This document shows, piece by piece, positions 11,519 to 22,694 of a DNA stretch of 64,000 bases. The DNA comes from Daedaleopsis sinensis (taxonomy: Eukaryota > Basidiomycota > Agaricomycetes > Polyporales > Polyporaceae): positions 682,001-746,000 of the forward strand of contig CM066307.1 of NCBI GenBank assembly GCA_033807695.1, given 5' to 3'. The first letter of the stretch is position 1; each line of letters begins with the position of its first letter. The notes beneath the pieces are model-generated. The model was not told where the DNA came from and did not search any database. It saw only the letters and a program-made list of their open reading frames with translations. The position numbers and the translations under genes were made by a program.

Positions 11519-14324
11519 TTAGGCCTCGGTCTGCTGCTTGCCCAACTCGGCGAGCTCCGCCTTGAGCTCCTTGAGTGTCTCGACCGCGGCGGCGATCTGC
11601 TTATCGCTCTCCTCGCTCTTCGGCTGCGCCTTGAGCTCGCGCACGACCTGCGCCTGATCCGTGACCTTCTGCTCCCAAGCGAGCACCTCCGCCGACTTCG
11701 GTCCGCTCGCGGAGGCAGCGGCCGCGGCGGTCTCCTTGTCTTTCTTTTTCTTCTCCGCCGCGGCCTTGCGCTTGGACATGCCCGGCGCGACGTGCGTCGC
11801 ATCCGCGGCTTCGACGAGCGCGGACTCGGCCTTCTTCGCGCCGCCGAATTTGTCGCGCCAGATATCCGCCATCTTGTCGTCGATGCGCTTAAAGAGGTGC
11901 TCGGGCGTGCCGACCGTGTGGCCCGCGAGGAGGTCGTTCGCGAACACTTCGGGGACGGCGCGCGGGGGCGCGTTCAGCTGCGCGAGGATCGCGCCCTCGG
12001 TGGACGGCATGAAGGGGTGCGTGAGCGCCGTGAGGACGTAGATGAGGTTGAGCGCGCGCGAGATGACCTGGGCGCAGCGCTTGGGGTTCTCGGCCATGAG
12101 CTGCTTGTTGAGGCCAGATGCCTGGAGGTAGAGATTCCCGCGCGCGGAGATGGACATGACGGTGTGGAGACCAGCACGTAGCTTGACACCGTCCATGGCA
12201 TCGATGTACTCCTTTAAGAGATTGTTTATATCTGTGATAAAGTCGGCGTCGGACTCGTCGTTTGGGGAATACGGGCCAGGTGCGTCGCCGCTGTCAGGGA
12301 CAGCGCTGCTGTAATTTGAGGCAACGAACTTGAGCACGCGGTTGATGAAGTTACCAAAGCTGTTATGGGTCAGTCAAACGCCAGTGAGGACAGGAAGCAT
12401 GGTACAAACTTGTTTAGTAGAATGTTATTATTCGCGGCGATCTGGAAACACGATGAGAATGTTTCCAGATGCGTCGGCCTCCTTCACTTACGCAGTCTGC
12501 CCACGAGAACATGGCGTCCGCGGTCTCCGGCCTCGTTGAGATCAAGTAATACCTCCACACTGAAGGAGGAATACCGGTCTCCTTCGCCGCGGGACCGAAA
12601 ACGCCGCGATTATGGCTCTTCGAGAACTTGCCACCCTCGTAGTTCAGATACTCTGCGAAGGCAATTATGATTATGACTATTCATTGAGACATATGCGTCG
12701 TACAACGCACCAGTGGTGGAGAGATGGTGAAGCATGGTCCATGGACGGCCGTCTCCGAGCTGGACCGAAGGGAAGTAGATAACATGGAAGTAGACGTTGT
12801 CCTTGCCCATGAACTGGTAAAGGTTGACGTTCTTCTGGTTGAACCACCACTGTTTCCAGTCGGAAGTGTAGTTGGCGGTAATACTCGGGTACCCAATGCA
12901 TGCCTCGAACTAAACCAGAGTAGATGAATACGAAAGGCCTCCCGACAGCGAAACAGTATTCTTACCCAAACGTCTAACACATCGTCAGTATAGCATCATC
13001 AGCGAACGATGAGAACACTGCTTACAGAGAACTTTGCTGTCCATGCCCTCGTGTTCTTTGCCTTCGAGCTTAGGCACAGGCACACCCCAGGTAAGGTCTC
13101 GTGTGACTGGACTCGGGCGCATACCGTCCTTCAGACGGGCGTCGATAAGTTTGCCTTCGGCGTTGATGACGGCGTTTGGCGACCACTTGCCCTCCTTCCA
13201 CGACTTCAAGATCCACTCTTCCGTACGTGACTGCATAGCGTTGAGCCGCACATACATGTGCGCCGTCGTACGCGTGGTGACCTCATGTGCCTTGTCGACA
13301 AGACATCTAGGATTGATGAGCTCTACGGCGTCCAACGTTCTTCCGCACACGTCACATTGATCTCCACGGGCATCCTGCACAACAGGGATCAGGATGAGGT
13401 CGTAAGAAAAGTTTAAGAAGGTACTCACATCCGCGCCACAGTGAGGACATGTCCCTTCTACGAATCGATCTGCAAGGAAGCTGAAGGGGAGTAAGGGCGG
13501 AATCTGTAAGTGCATGCGTGATTCACCTACCGGTTGCATCCTACGCAGAACGTTTGCTCCTTTTCTAGCCTCTCTAAATAATCGTGTTGGGCAAGATTGA
13601 TATAGATCTCTTGCGAGATTCTAAGAAACCCATTGAACGAACGTCAAGGTGTACGTATATAGGGGAGCATACTCGGTATGAAGGGGTGTTGATGTCCGCC
13701 CAAAATGGTCGAAGCTGCATAGTTGATGAGCTCGAGGCGGACGTAGAAAGACATAGTGCCGCACCTGAGTTCGAACCACTTGTATGTCTCGACATGAAGA
13801 GCATTGTACTTGTCGCAGAGAGCCTTAGGAGTAATTCCTTCCTTGAGAGCCTGAGTCTCCGACGCAGTACCGTACTCGTCGGTACCACAGATGTAGAGGG
13901 TCTTCCGATTGCGAGTGCCTGAACGCCATTTGAATCCCGTCAACTGCCTCCGAATCGATATGACTCACGAGAATAGCTAGTGTGCAAGATTCATCAGTGC
14001 TGCAAGCGACATAATATGTATAGGGACACACCGAGCGAAGACATCTGCACTGAGTGTACTCCCAATGATGTTTCCTACGCGAAGGGTCGAAGGTTCGCTT
14101 GGTAGACTTCACCAAGGACTATCGCATGACATACCAAGATGAGGTACGTTGTTGCAATACGGAAGAGCCGAGGTGATGAGAATGTTCTTCTCTCCGTCAG
14201 CTGGGAGACTGGATCAAACAAGTGAAGGTATGGTCAGGGAAGGAAGAGAGCGTCCATACATGGTTTCTCCGGGTTTAGGTATCACGCGAAGCAGCCCCTC
14301 GGCCTCCCGGATTTTCTGGGCCAT
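11519..14324 (-). CDS. MES1: Methionyl-tRNA synthetase with C-terminal WHEP-like helix
   Basis: Fourteen exons on the minus strand: 14324-14260, 14208-14135, 14074-14032, 13976-13969, 13918-13765, 13714-13673, 13620-13531, 13480-13429, 13374-13026, 12973-12966, 12909-12711, 12652-12492, 12441-12410 and 12359-11519, giving 705 aa. It charges tRNA-Met in the cytosol. The HIGH box appears as HLGN after [10 protein letters not shown], the zinc Cys clusters as CVGC, CPHC and CDVC, and the KMSKS loop as KFSKS. A Lys/Ala-rich linker leads to a C-terminal helical hairpin resembling a WHEP domain (VVRELKAQ through [11 protein letters not shown]). The N-terminus is short, with no GST-like domain as in yeast Mes1. 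Exons 4 and 10 are only 8 nt each, and both are needed to keep conserved motifs in frame. Confidence 0.95.
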
Positions 14325-14831
14325 GGTCTGGCTATGTAGCGCCGAGTTTGATATGTCTAGCAGGTGTGTGCGAGCGAGCGAAGACGAAACGAGAGGAGGG
14401 TAGCTCGAGCACAGAGAGGGTAAGTCTGAGAGGGCGAAAGTGATCGCGACATAGATCTAATATCTAGCCGAGTTCTGACTCGATCCAAACATGCGCAAAC
14501 AACGCGCTCTGTCTGCAATGTGTATCGCCACATACTACGCGCGTCACGGTACTACGAGCCTGCTCGCTGTGAATTGCCAGTACTTGCGTGTCCGTGTGAG
14601 TTCTCCCTGTGACCAAACAACATATCTTCTGCTGCGAAGCAACCCGAGCCTAGCCCGCTAACAGCGGAGCGCGGCCCCCTCACCCTCGCAATCACTGCGA
14701 AGCAGAAACAGGTTCTACATGAACCTTATCTAATCGCAGGTCTTAGAACTCGAATCGGTGAGAACTTGAATGTACTTCATACCGTGTTGCATCTACAAGC
14801 AAGGGTAGAGGCTCACGCTTTCGTGGAGATC
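14325..14831. other. Divergent promoter of MetRS and the GGCT-like gene
   Basis: About 500 bp between divergent starts. No TATA-like element or repeat stands out. Confidence 0.5.
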
Positions 14832-15716
14832 ATGTCTTACTCGGCCTTCTTCTATGGTACACTGATGCATCCATCTATACTACGGCGAGTGATTGGCCAT
14901 CCCGGCCAAGATCTCGAAATATGCCCCGCTCTCCTCCTCGTAAGCCAGGGCCGCTCACCCACCCTGTTTTTCCAAAGCTCTAGCTCTAACTTTGTTACAG
15001 GAACACACTCGCCACAAGATTAAAGTCAGACGATATCTCATATGCTCCATCCGCACTATACACTCATGACCGTGTACCAGTTTGCAGACTACCCAGGCGT
15101 CCTACCCTACACCAAGAGCCACGAGCTCTTCGTGGCCTCCGGGAAGGGCAATTTGCCACAGGAAGACCGCACCGTACGCGGCACCTTCGTCAAAGGTCTC
15201 AGTGACAGGGACGTCGCCCTTTTAGACCTCTTCGAGGGCAACGTGAGTCTCTCGTGCAGTCTCATTATAATATCAACATGCTCACTGCGGTACACCGCCC
15301 TCAAGGAATATACCCGCGAGGAGGTCCTCGTACACCCCCTCGGCCCTCTAACTGCCCTCTCATCCACCCCAGTCCCCACCACCTCCATCCCATCCTCTCC
15401 CCCAACGTCCCTCCCGGATACCGCGACTGCAGCGGACTCCTACGTCGTCCCGCTGCACGCCCCTCTCCCCGCGCTCGACGCGCTCGCGCCCCCGCTGCGC
15501 GCACAAACGTACATCTACGCCGGCCCGCTCGCCGACCTCTCCCCGTCGCTCTGGTCGTATGAAGACTTTGTGCGCGAGAACGCGTGGAAGTGGGTCGGGC
15601 GCGGGCTCGATGCCGACGACTACTACGCCGAGGTTGAGCGGCGGCAGGCGTTCGACGGGCAGACGCTCGTTGTCAAGACGGATGAGATCGTCGACGCGGG
15701 TGCGGCTCCGGTGTGA
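14832..15716 (+). CDS. AIG2-like gamma-glutamylcyclotransferase family protein
   Basis: Four exons, 14832-14939, 15001-15024, 15081-15242 and 15306-15716, giving 234 aa. The start gives the typical AFFYGTLMHP at the N-terminus, where YGTLM is the substrate-binding loop. EHTRHKIK joins to FADYPGVLPY, and the family Glu lies in LLDLFEGNEYTREEV. GGCT-type enzymes release 5-oxoproline from gamma-glutamyl compounds or amines; this fungal branch has no defined substrate. A proline/serine-rich loop of about 45 residues is inserted before the final helices (SPSLWSYEDFVRENAWKW). Exon 2 is only 24 nt. Confidence 0.82.
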
Positions 15717-16818
15717 TCAAGGCGAAGAGGACAAGGTCGTGGTGCTCGCGATCGAGTGGTGTGTGGGATGCAAGTACGCACGTACTCCACAGTGGGCGGT
15801 GGTTGTGGCATCGGATCGGGACTCGGTGTTGGCAGTAAGTGTATGGGAGGAACAAGGCGGTCGTGTAGGGCAGCGTGTAGGCTTTATGGCCCATGTGGGT
15901 GCAATGCAGATGATCTGGGCACTCGTTACCAAACGCGGGCCGCGTCCTGGAACAATGCGGTCGGTCGCTAACCGTTGAGTGCGTTCGTGTGCGCGCGCAG
16001 ACGTCGCCGGGCGGGGTTCGGGGATCACACACACCGTCACCAAGTACGGACAAGGTTTTCTATATTTTAAAACGACGAAGGCAGCCGCGGGACATGCACG
16101 GGACATGGACCAAGGCTACATATAGTTTTAACACGCTACAAAGGACGACCGGTGGACACGGACACGGACACAAGCAAGAACTACCGTAATCGTACAGCAA
16201 GATATAGTGCAAGGGGGAGAGACGAACGGACGAGCGAAAGAGCAGATGGAGAGGCATGGAGAGCTATAGCAAGACAGGCGGCCCTGAGGCTGGGAACCAA
16301 GGTACCGGGACAGGACCCATTGCAAAGGAAACTTCTAAGCACACTGGCGCGACAAGCGACGAGCGATAGAGCGAAGTCAGCGAGCAAAATACCGAGCACG
16401 ATTCGCGAACAAAGCAACAAAGTGAAGAGAGGAGAGAGGATATAGCATCGAGAGTGTAATATGTGGGTTGTTGATGGGGATCGACTAGATGAGGAACTAT
16501 ATATATGGCAGGAGATCGGAGAGCATGAGCAGGTAACGAAATTTTCGAGCGCGACAACTGTGTCAGAACTTGGGAGCCAGAGTCGAGAGGAGATGAGAGG
16601 ATCGTCATAGATGTTCGTTGATATGGTCGTGTATACTTGGAGGGGAAACAAGGTGGATGGGGAAAAGATGGACGCAGCGCGGTCCATAATGAGCCGAGTC
16701 AAACAAGGTCCCGAGACGCACTGAGCGACGGTCTGGATCTTTCCCACCAGCCCGCTGCACAGTGGTCACGGCGTCCTCAAGAGGCATGGCTCCTTGATCA
16801 GACGAAGGCCCTGCTCAC
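15717..16818. other. Convergent intergenic region
   Basis: About 1.1 kb between the GGCT-like stop and the forkhead stop, presumably both 3' UTRs and terminators. It has a few short low-complexity runs and no supported gene. Confidence 0.5.
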
Positions 16819-19147
16819 TCACTCACGAGACGAGTTCGAGGACAGGCTCGGACGGCGTCCAGCGCGGGACGGACCCTCGACGTAGTGCTGGGACACGACC
16901 TGCGTGGCGGCAGCAGTGCCCCTCGCGACGAAGCGGCCACTCGACCCGTCGCGGAGCTGGTCGATGCCTGCGAGCGGCGGAAGCTGTGTGAACGCTGGCT
17001 GCCCGCGCATCATAGCGTGACCCATGTTCGCAGAGGAGGGCATCGGAAGGGTGTGCGCGCGCAGCGGCGAGCCGCGGTGGGTGCCATGGGCGGCATCCGG
17101 AGGCGCGAGCGCCGTCGCCCGGCCCACAGGACGTGGCTGAGGGGGAGGGAGATACGTGGGCCCAGCCTGAGGGTGCATGGACATCCCGGGCTGCCAGTTG
17201 CGCGCGCCGAGGTTGCCCTGGGCGAACATCAGCGCTCCCATCCCCGGCGGGCCGAGCGAAGGCTGTCCAAACGAGGGCTGGCCAAACGTCGCGGACGGGT
17301 TGCGCGAGCCAGTCTGAGAGATGGTGGGGAAGGGCGAGGGGGCGTTCGGCCGGCGTGCCTGGGGGACAGGAGGGGCTTGAGCATACGGAGAGTTGGCCCG
17401 TCTAGCCATGCTACGAGTCGAGATGCGAGTTCGGCCGTATCCAACCTGGTGCCCTTGTGCCTGGAGGAGCGGGTCGATGACGATGTCCTGGGTCGCCTGT
17501 CCAGGAGAAGGGAATCCCTCGTTATCCTCTTCGCCGTCGGGGGAGCTCTCTCCTTCTTCGTTGGCTTCTGCGGCGTCTCGGGCCTCTTGGGCCTCTTGGG
17601 CTTCTTGAGCCTCCTTTTCAGCACGCAGCTGAGCCTTCGTGGGACGCTTGTTCCTCTTGCGGGGACGCTTCGTGCCCGCGCCGCGGGAATAGTCGACGAC
17701 CCAGTAGCTACCCTTTCCAGGCTCGGTGATAGGCTTCGCAACGCGCCGGAAGCACTTGTAGAGGGACAAGTTGTGGCGAATGGAGTTCTGCATGGACTTG
17801 TGTGTCAATGTGTGGCGCAACCGCAATGTCCGTCAACTGGTACCCACCTGCCACGACTTGTCGCCAGTGTTGAGGCGGAACCACTCAAACCGATCTTCGA
17901 GGGCCTGATAGATCTCCTGAAGGGTCAGACGCTTCAACGGACTGCCGAGGATGGCGAGCTGCGACAGAGTGGGAATAGACTGGCCCGGCCGCTGTCCATC
18001 AGGTGGGTCCGCAAGGGCGTTGAGAGAGATTTCTTGGTCGGGGTTGAGTCCCAGGATGCGGCGAACGTCGTCATCAGAAGTCGGGATGTACGCGTCGTCG
18101 CCTACGTGGAGGCCTTGCGAGCTGGACGCGTTACTGTGACTGTAGGACTGTGTGGCCGCTGCCGGAGGGACATAGATAGTGTTGTTGGACATGAGCGGGT
18201 CGTTGCTGGTGTCACGGCCGAAGGCCATGTCATCGGGGGGCATCGACATGAGGTGCATCTCGGGGGAGAAGCTCGCCATGCCCAACTCTTGGGACTCCAT
18301 TCCCATCGACATCATGGAGACACCCACAGGTGGATATGTGTGCGTTCGTGGGCGATAGTAGGCATTGTCCGGGTGCTGAGGAGGCTCGGTCCCGAAGCGA
18401 GCATGCTCCATACCAACTCTGCGGAAGTGCTCATCGTACGCGGGGTAGTGATCAGGGTTGTAGCCTGGCGGGGCTGCGACGCGTTGCTGAGGGGGGAAAA
18501 CGTCGTGTCCTTGAAGGAGGGGGTCTCGGGCAATGGAACCGTTGCTTACGACGCCACTCGACGCGCTCCCCTGGCTGCTAACACTGTGACCGCCACTGCG
18601 GTCACTGCGAACGCTACCGTTCGACCCCGTTGGGCTGCTGCCCCCACTATCGCGCCTGAACGTGGTCTGGGGGCGAATCAGATAAGTAAACGCCCTCATC
18701 AGATAAGGAGAGAGTGCGTACGGGGGGCAGCGTCGTCGAGGTCATCGACGACGGAAAACCTTGGTTGAAAGTCGGGACTGGAGGGTTGAATGGCACATCA
18801 GGCCCGGTTTCGACGAAATGGGAGCTGTGGATGGGCCGTGAAGAGCCTGGGGGAATGTAGGGGGGGTCGTCCACGTAGATTGTGGCGGGTGCTGAGTCTG
18901 CACGATTGTGGAGGAATGGAGGGGGATTTTGGGTCGCGTAAGGTGCCCGCGGACCGCCGTAGCCTGGAGGAGCCCGTCCTGACTGATGAGGGCGCTGGAT
19001 GGCACCCCCATCGTCGTCAGAGACGGAATCCGACCCAGAACTATCACGACGATATTGTGGGTCCGGGGAGCTCGCGGTGGACGGCAGGGTCGCAGAGGTG
19101 TTTGTGGTGAACGCGTAGAAGCGCCCTAGGGAAGCGTTTGCGTCCAT
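16819..19147 (-). CDS. Forkhead-type transcription factor
   Basis: Three exons, 19147-18722, 18666-17848 and 17787-16819, giving 737 aa. The winged-helix DNA-binding domain lies around residues 365-460: [27 protein letters not shown], then across the last splice [18 protein letters not shown], and the wing [13 protein letters not shown]. It is followed by a very basic RPRKRNKRP stretch that is likely a nuclear localisation signal. The flanks are long, Pro/Ser/Gln-rich and probably disordered, with an acidic patch between. The splice in the recognition helix fixes the acceptor. Orthology to a particular yeast Fkh or Hcm1 protein is not clear from sequence. Confidence 0.85.
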
Positions 19148-21289
19148 GTTTGGCAATCGACCGAGAACGGGAAAATGCGGATGCTGGTCAACGTGAGAGT
19201 TCCGCACCGAGTCCTTGACGCCTTGACGAGTATACTGCTTTGAGCGAAAAAAAGAGGGGCAGGACGTGAGGATTGCCAAACAGTGAGCAAATTTGTGGGC
19301 GTACGTGTGATGAAATGCCACAGGCAAAGTCGCTAGCGGGTGTCGCGCACTCACAGACGTCTACATCACTCCTCCATGTCCTCCGCTCTTTCACTGCTCA
19401 AGAAGAAAGGACGGGGCGGCACAAAGGATGGCTACTCGTCATGAGCCATCAAATGTGCCACTCGGGCTCTTCCGGCGGCCCTTTATGCTCTTCGGTTAGG
19501 CAGCACTGTGCCTGCAATGCACGACGCCTGAAGGCTGAAACTCATCGTGTCCATCAGCACTACTACCGCGTGCAATTACAACGGCACGGGTCTCCACGAA
19601 CGACATTGACCCTTGAGTGGGTTATCCCAAAAAGGCAAGTGTCCCGGAACGCTCTATCCACCGCTGCGAAGGGTGCACTCAACTGTCATTTCATGTTAGA
19701 AGACAAGAGCCTGACGCACAAGGCCACCCATGCACGTCGGGCTTCTGCCTTACCCATGCATTGACAAGCCGTGTAATAACCACTGGCGTCACGTACCGTA
19801 CTGCGCCATGGCTGGAAGACAGAGCTCGCATGACCCGGTCATTTGCTCTGCCAGCATAGGCGTGCGTCGGCGCATTATGGCCGATGGGTTCTTGATGTCT
19901 AAGAGGTCAGCAGCAGGCAGCTCATACTTGGTCGTCGACATTGACTATTTTCCGGTGTAGGCGCCCACCCGATAGGCCTCATGGGCTCCTACCCATGGCA
20001 GGACTATATGCATATGTGTGTTATGGCATGCGCATGGAGGCTTACAACCCACGACACGTCCGTCACGGCTATTTTTCTGGCCCATCGGTCGTCGCGGGGC
20101 TCGTAAGTCGAGTGCAGTGTGGAGGTTAAGGACAAGAGCTAGACAGGAGACGTAACGGTTCCCTCGATCGTGTCCGGGCAGTTTGCGGCGTCCCACTCGT
20201 TGCACAGCTTTCATGGTCCTCCTTGTTCCTCCTCATTCTTCCACATCACGGCTACACCCCAGCTGACTTGTTCTATCTTCACGCGCACTGCTAGGCCCTC
20301 CTTTACGACCACGCCCACGGGACGACTTCAGAACGTCGATTCGTTGTGGCATACCAGGCACCGTCGACAGCTCGCGCTGAGCTCGTGAACTCGTCCGCGC
20401 CTTCGATGACAGACAGGCTCAAGCGTAAACGTCCAACGTCGCATCAACACGGGCCAACGATACTGTCGTACGTTCTAAAGCTCAGCTGTTAGTTCCCCCA
20501 CAAATCGCATACGGCGACCACTGTAAGTACAGTCCCCAACTTTGTTGTTCTCCGCTCGCCTGCGCCTTTACATCAGGACTCCGCCTCTCCTTCGCGTATG
20601 ACAGCTACCTTGTTTTCTTGTGCATGCCAGTCACTTTAGGTTACCGTACCTCGGGGCTGTTGTTGAGCACAGACGAGGTGAGCCCACTTCGGTCGACGGC
20701 AGGTGCGACTCCTGCCGCGAGATGCAATCCTCTCACATTCTCCGGCATCCTGAATATTCCTTTCACGGTCCCCCATAAAGAGTACGCACCCCACAATCTG
20801 TCTTGACTGTGTCGAGCTAACGACTCTCCCGAGTTGCAACACGGATAGCACAACATACGTATACCAAGGTCTCTCCCCCCTATCCGCACATATATGTTTC
20901 GCATCGCTACTATCTAAATTTATCGCTACAGCCCATAGTACAGTACATGTCTTGTTCATACGTCGATAAGATAAGTTAAGAAAGGTTCGGCCGGAAGGAC
21001 GTCTCCTCCGTTAACTGCTCGTATCTTCCGCACGGCACACTGTTGTTGTCTGATTGATTGTCTAAATGCAAGTTGTGCGCAGAATACTATTACATCTATA
21101 ACGCACGGAACATGCATGAACGTTATGACTGTGAAGCTACATAAACAAGAGACCAAGGTGTTTAGAAACACCAGCTGGTCAAACTCCAGAAATCAAACAC
21201 TGCAAATGAATCGAAGCTATCTCTGTTCATCTGAAGCACCGAGCTTCCAGTCGAATGACTGGTAACAAAGTACTCCAGAAAAACGAAGA
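19148..21289. other. Long intergenic region upstream of the forkhead gene
   Basis: About 2.1 kb. Frames in it are short and their translations show no domain. The longest, about 160 residues from 19273, overlaps the forkhead 5' region and lacks coding character. A long regulatory region or 5' leader of the transcription factor is the simplest reading. Confidence 0.5.
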
Positions 21290-21480
21290 AGGATCCCCCG
21301 ACGACGCAAGCCGGTACTGCAGTGGCAAGGTCATCGCGCCCCCGAGTTGCAAGCAGAGCTCGGAGGACAAGGGCGGCAAAAATTAGATAACCAATAATGG
21401 AGGCGATGCCTCCATAATAGTGGTTAAACTATTAAGAACAGATACTACACTTGATCTAAGCCAAAAGGCCAGAGTGGTAA
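21290..21480 (-). ncRNA. U2: U2 spliceosomal snRNA
   Basis: On the minus strand the near-invariant U2 5' region is present: GGCCTTTTGGCTTAGATC followed by AAGTGTAGTATCTGTTCTT, including the GTAGTA that pairs with the intron branch point. A stem-loop with arms ATGGAGGC/GCCTCCAT follows, then a single-stranded Sm site AATTTTTG (21384-21377). A 3' hairpin carries CTGCAGTACC, resembling the U2 stem-loop IV loop bound by U2B''. Both ends are estimated to within about 10 nt. U2 recognises the branch point in the major spliceosome, which fits the intron-dense genes around it. Confidence 0.92.
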
Positions 21481-21504
21481 GGATTCATGTTGTCCGAGGC
21501 CGCC

Positions 21505-21511
21505 TTATATA
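21505..21511 (-). promoter_or_regulatory. TATA box of the U2 snRNA gene
   Basis: TATATAA on the minus strand, about 25 nt upstream of the estimated U2 5' end, the spacing expected for a pol II start. Confidence 0.65.
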
Positions 21512-22694
21512 CTGGAGGCGTAGTGCGCACGGACCATGTATGTGCGTTTGTTTGTCAGGGTCCGGCGGCTTGCCGCTTTGGGCGGTAATCATCGACTCTC
21601 ACCAGACTCTCACCGGGGACCGGGGTTGATAGCTACCGTCACCATCTCATCATCAGCCACTCATGTCTTCTCATATCCTGCAGGCTCCGATAAGTATCGG
21701 ATCCATGTGCTCCTTCAACATCTTCGCCTTTTGAACACAATCGCCCTAGCACGGCAGAGCACGGCTCACGGACGTGGGTAAGTCTGAGCTCAACTCCTTC
21801 AGATTCGAACATATATACGCTGGTCTCGTCGAGATTCGAATTGGCTCAAAGCCACTTCACTGTCCTCATCCTTCATCCAGCAGAGTGGAGCCTTTGTCAA
21901 CCACTACTTAGGTCTTTCGTATAAGTACATCTCATCAAACCTGCAATGTAAGTGCGGACCATATGGCCCGGTGCGGCTTCATTGCCGCATGAGGAGGCCC
22001 GCGAATTTGTAGGCCCTCACGCTGTCACGGTTATCATGCATGGAAGACGGTTCTCCGCCTAGTGGCCCTCCGTGTACGACGATGAGCTCTACCGGACGGC
22101 GCGTCCTTGACCGCAGCAGTGGAATCATGAGACGATATGGCTTATCATGATATGTAGTGACTGAACCGTTCTTCTCCGCAGGCTGACGACGGGAGCTTTG
22201 GGTGCACTCCGCTCCCGGGCTGGAGAACGAGTCGCGGATCCATCTAAAGTCATGTCAAGCAGTGGCATGAGCGTAAGTACTACCGCGCAGATATTACTTA
22301 CGCGAGCCTGCACGGTGGTCCAATCTGGTCCAATAAGGACATGCATTGATAAATGAGATGCCCTCTGATGCCCTTCGGATGTCCGATTAATATTGCGATA
22401 TTTCTCCGTCAATATCGCAAACGAAGCATATATACCGTTCAGGGTAGAGCCTTTACGTACCACACTATAGCCTGGCAAATTATCCAAAGGGTACCGGTCA
22501 TCGCGCCGGCGGGAACCAGTTTCATGAGCTCGTGGGTGCAGCCCCATTTTCCGATGCTCCCTCAAGCTCACGCTCCTCATATAGCCGTAAGTATGTCCTC
22601 GACGGCGGGTATCCGGCTCGCGACCCTCAGGACAGCTCCCCTCTTCCTTTTCTCTCTTCCTTGACGACTCTGCTTCTCCCCGCCCCATGTAGCC
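21512..22694. other. Intergenic region, no gene recognised
   Basis: About 1.2 kb between the U2 promoter and the DUF6534 gene. Several splice-like motifs occur, but I could not join exons into a frame I trust. Confidence 0.4.

Noticed and set aside
16885..18768. A 627-codon plus-strand open frame opposite the forkhead gene
   Set aside because: It is the antisense shadow of a GC-rich, low-complexity coding exon. The minus-strand frame carries a clear forkhead domain, while this translation is Arg/Gly-rich with no domain.
19273..19764. A 163-codon plus-strand frame upstream of the forkhead gene
   Set aside because: No domain, uneven composition and no supporting splice sites. It overlaps the likely 5' leader of the forkhead gene.
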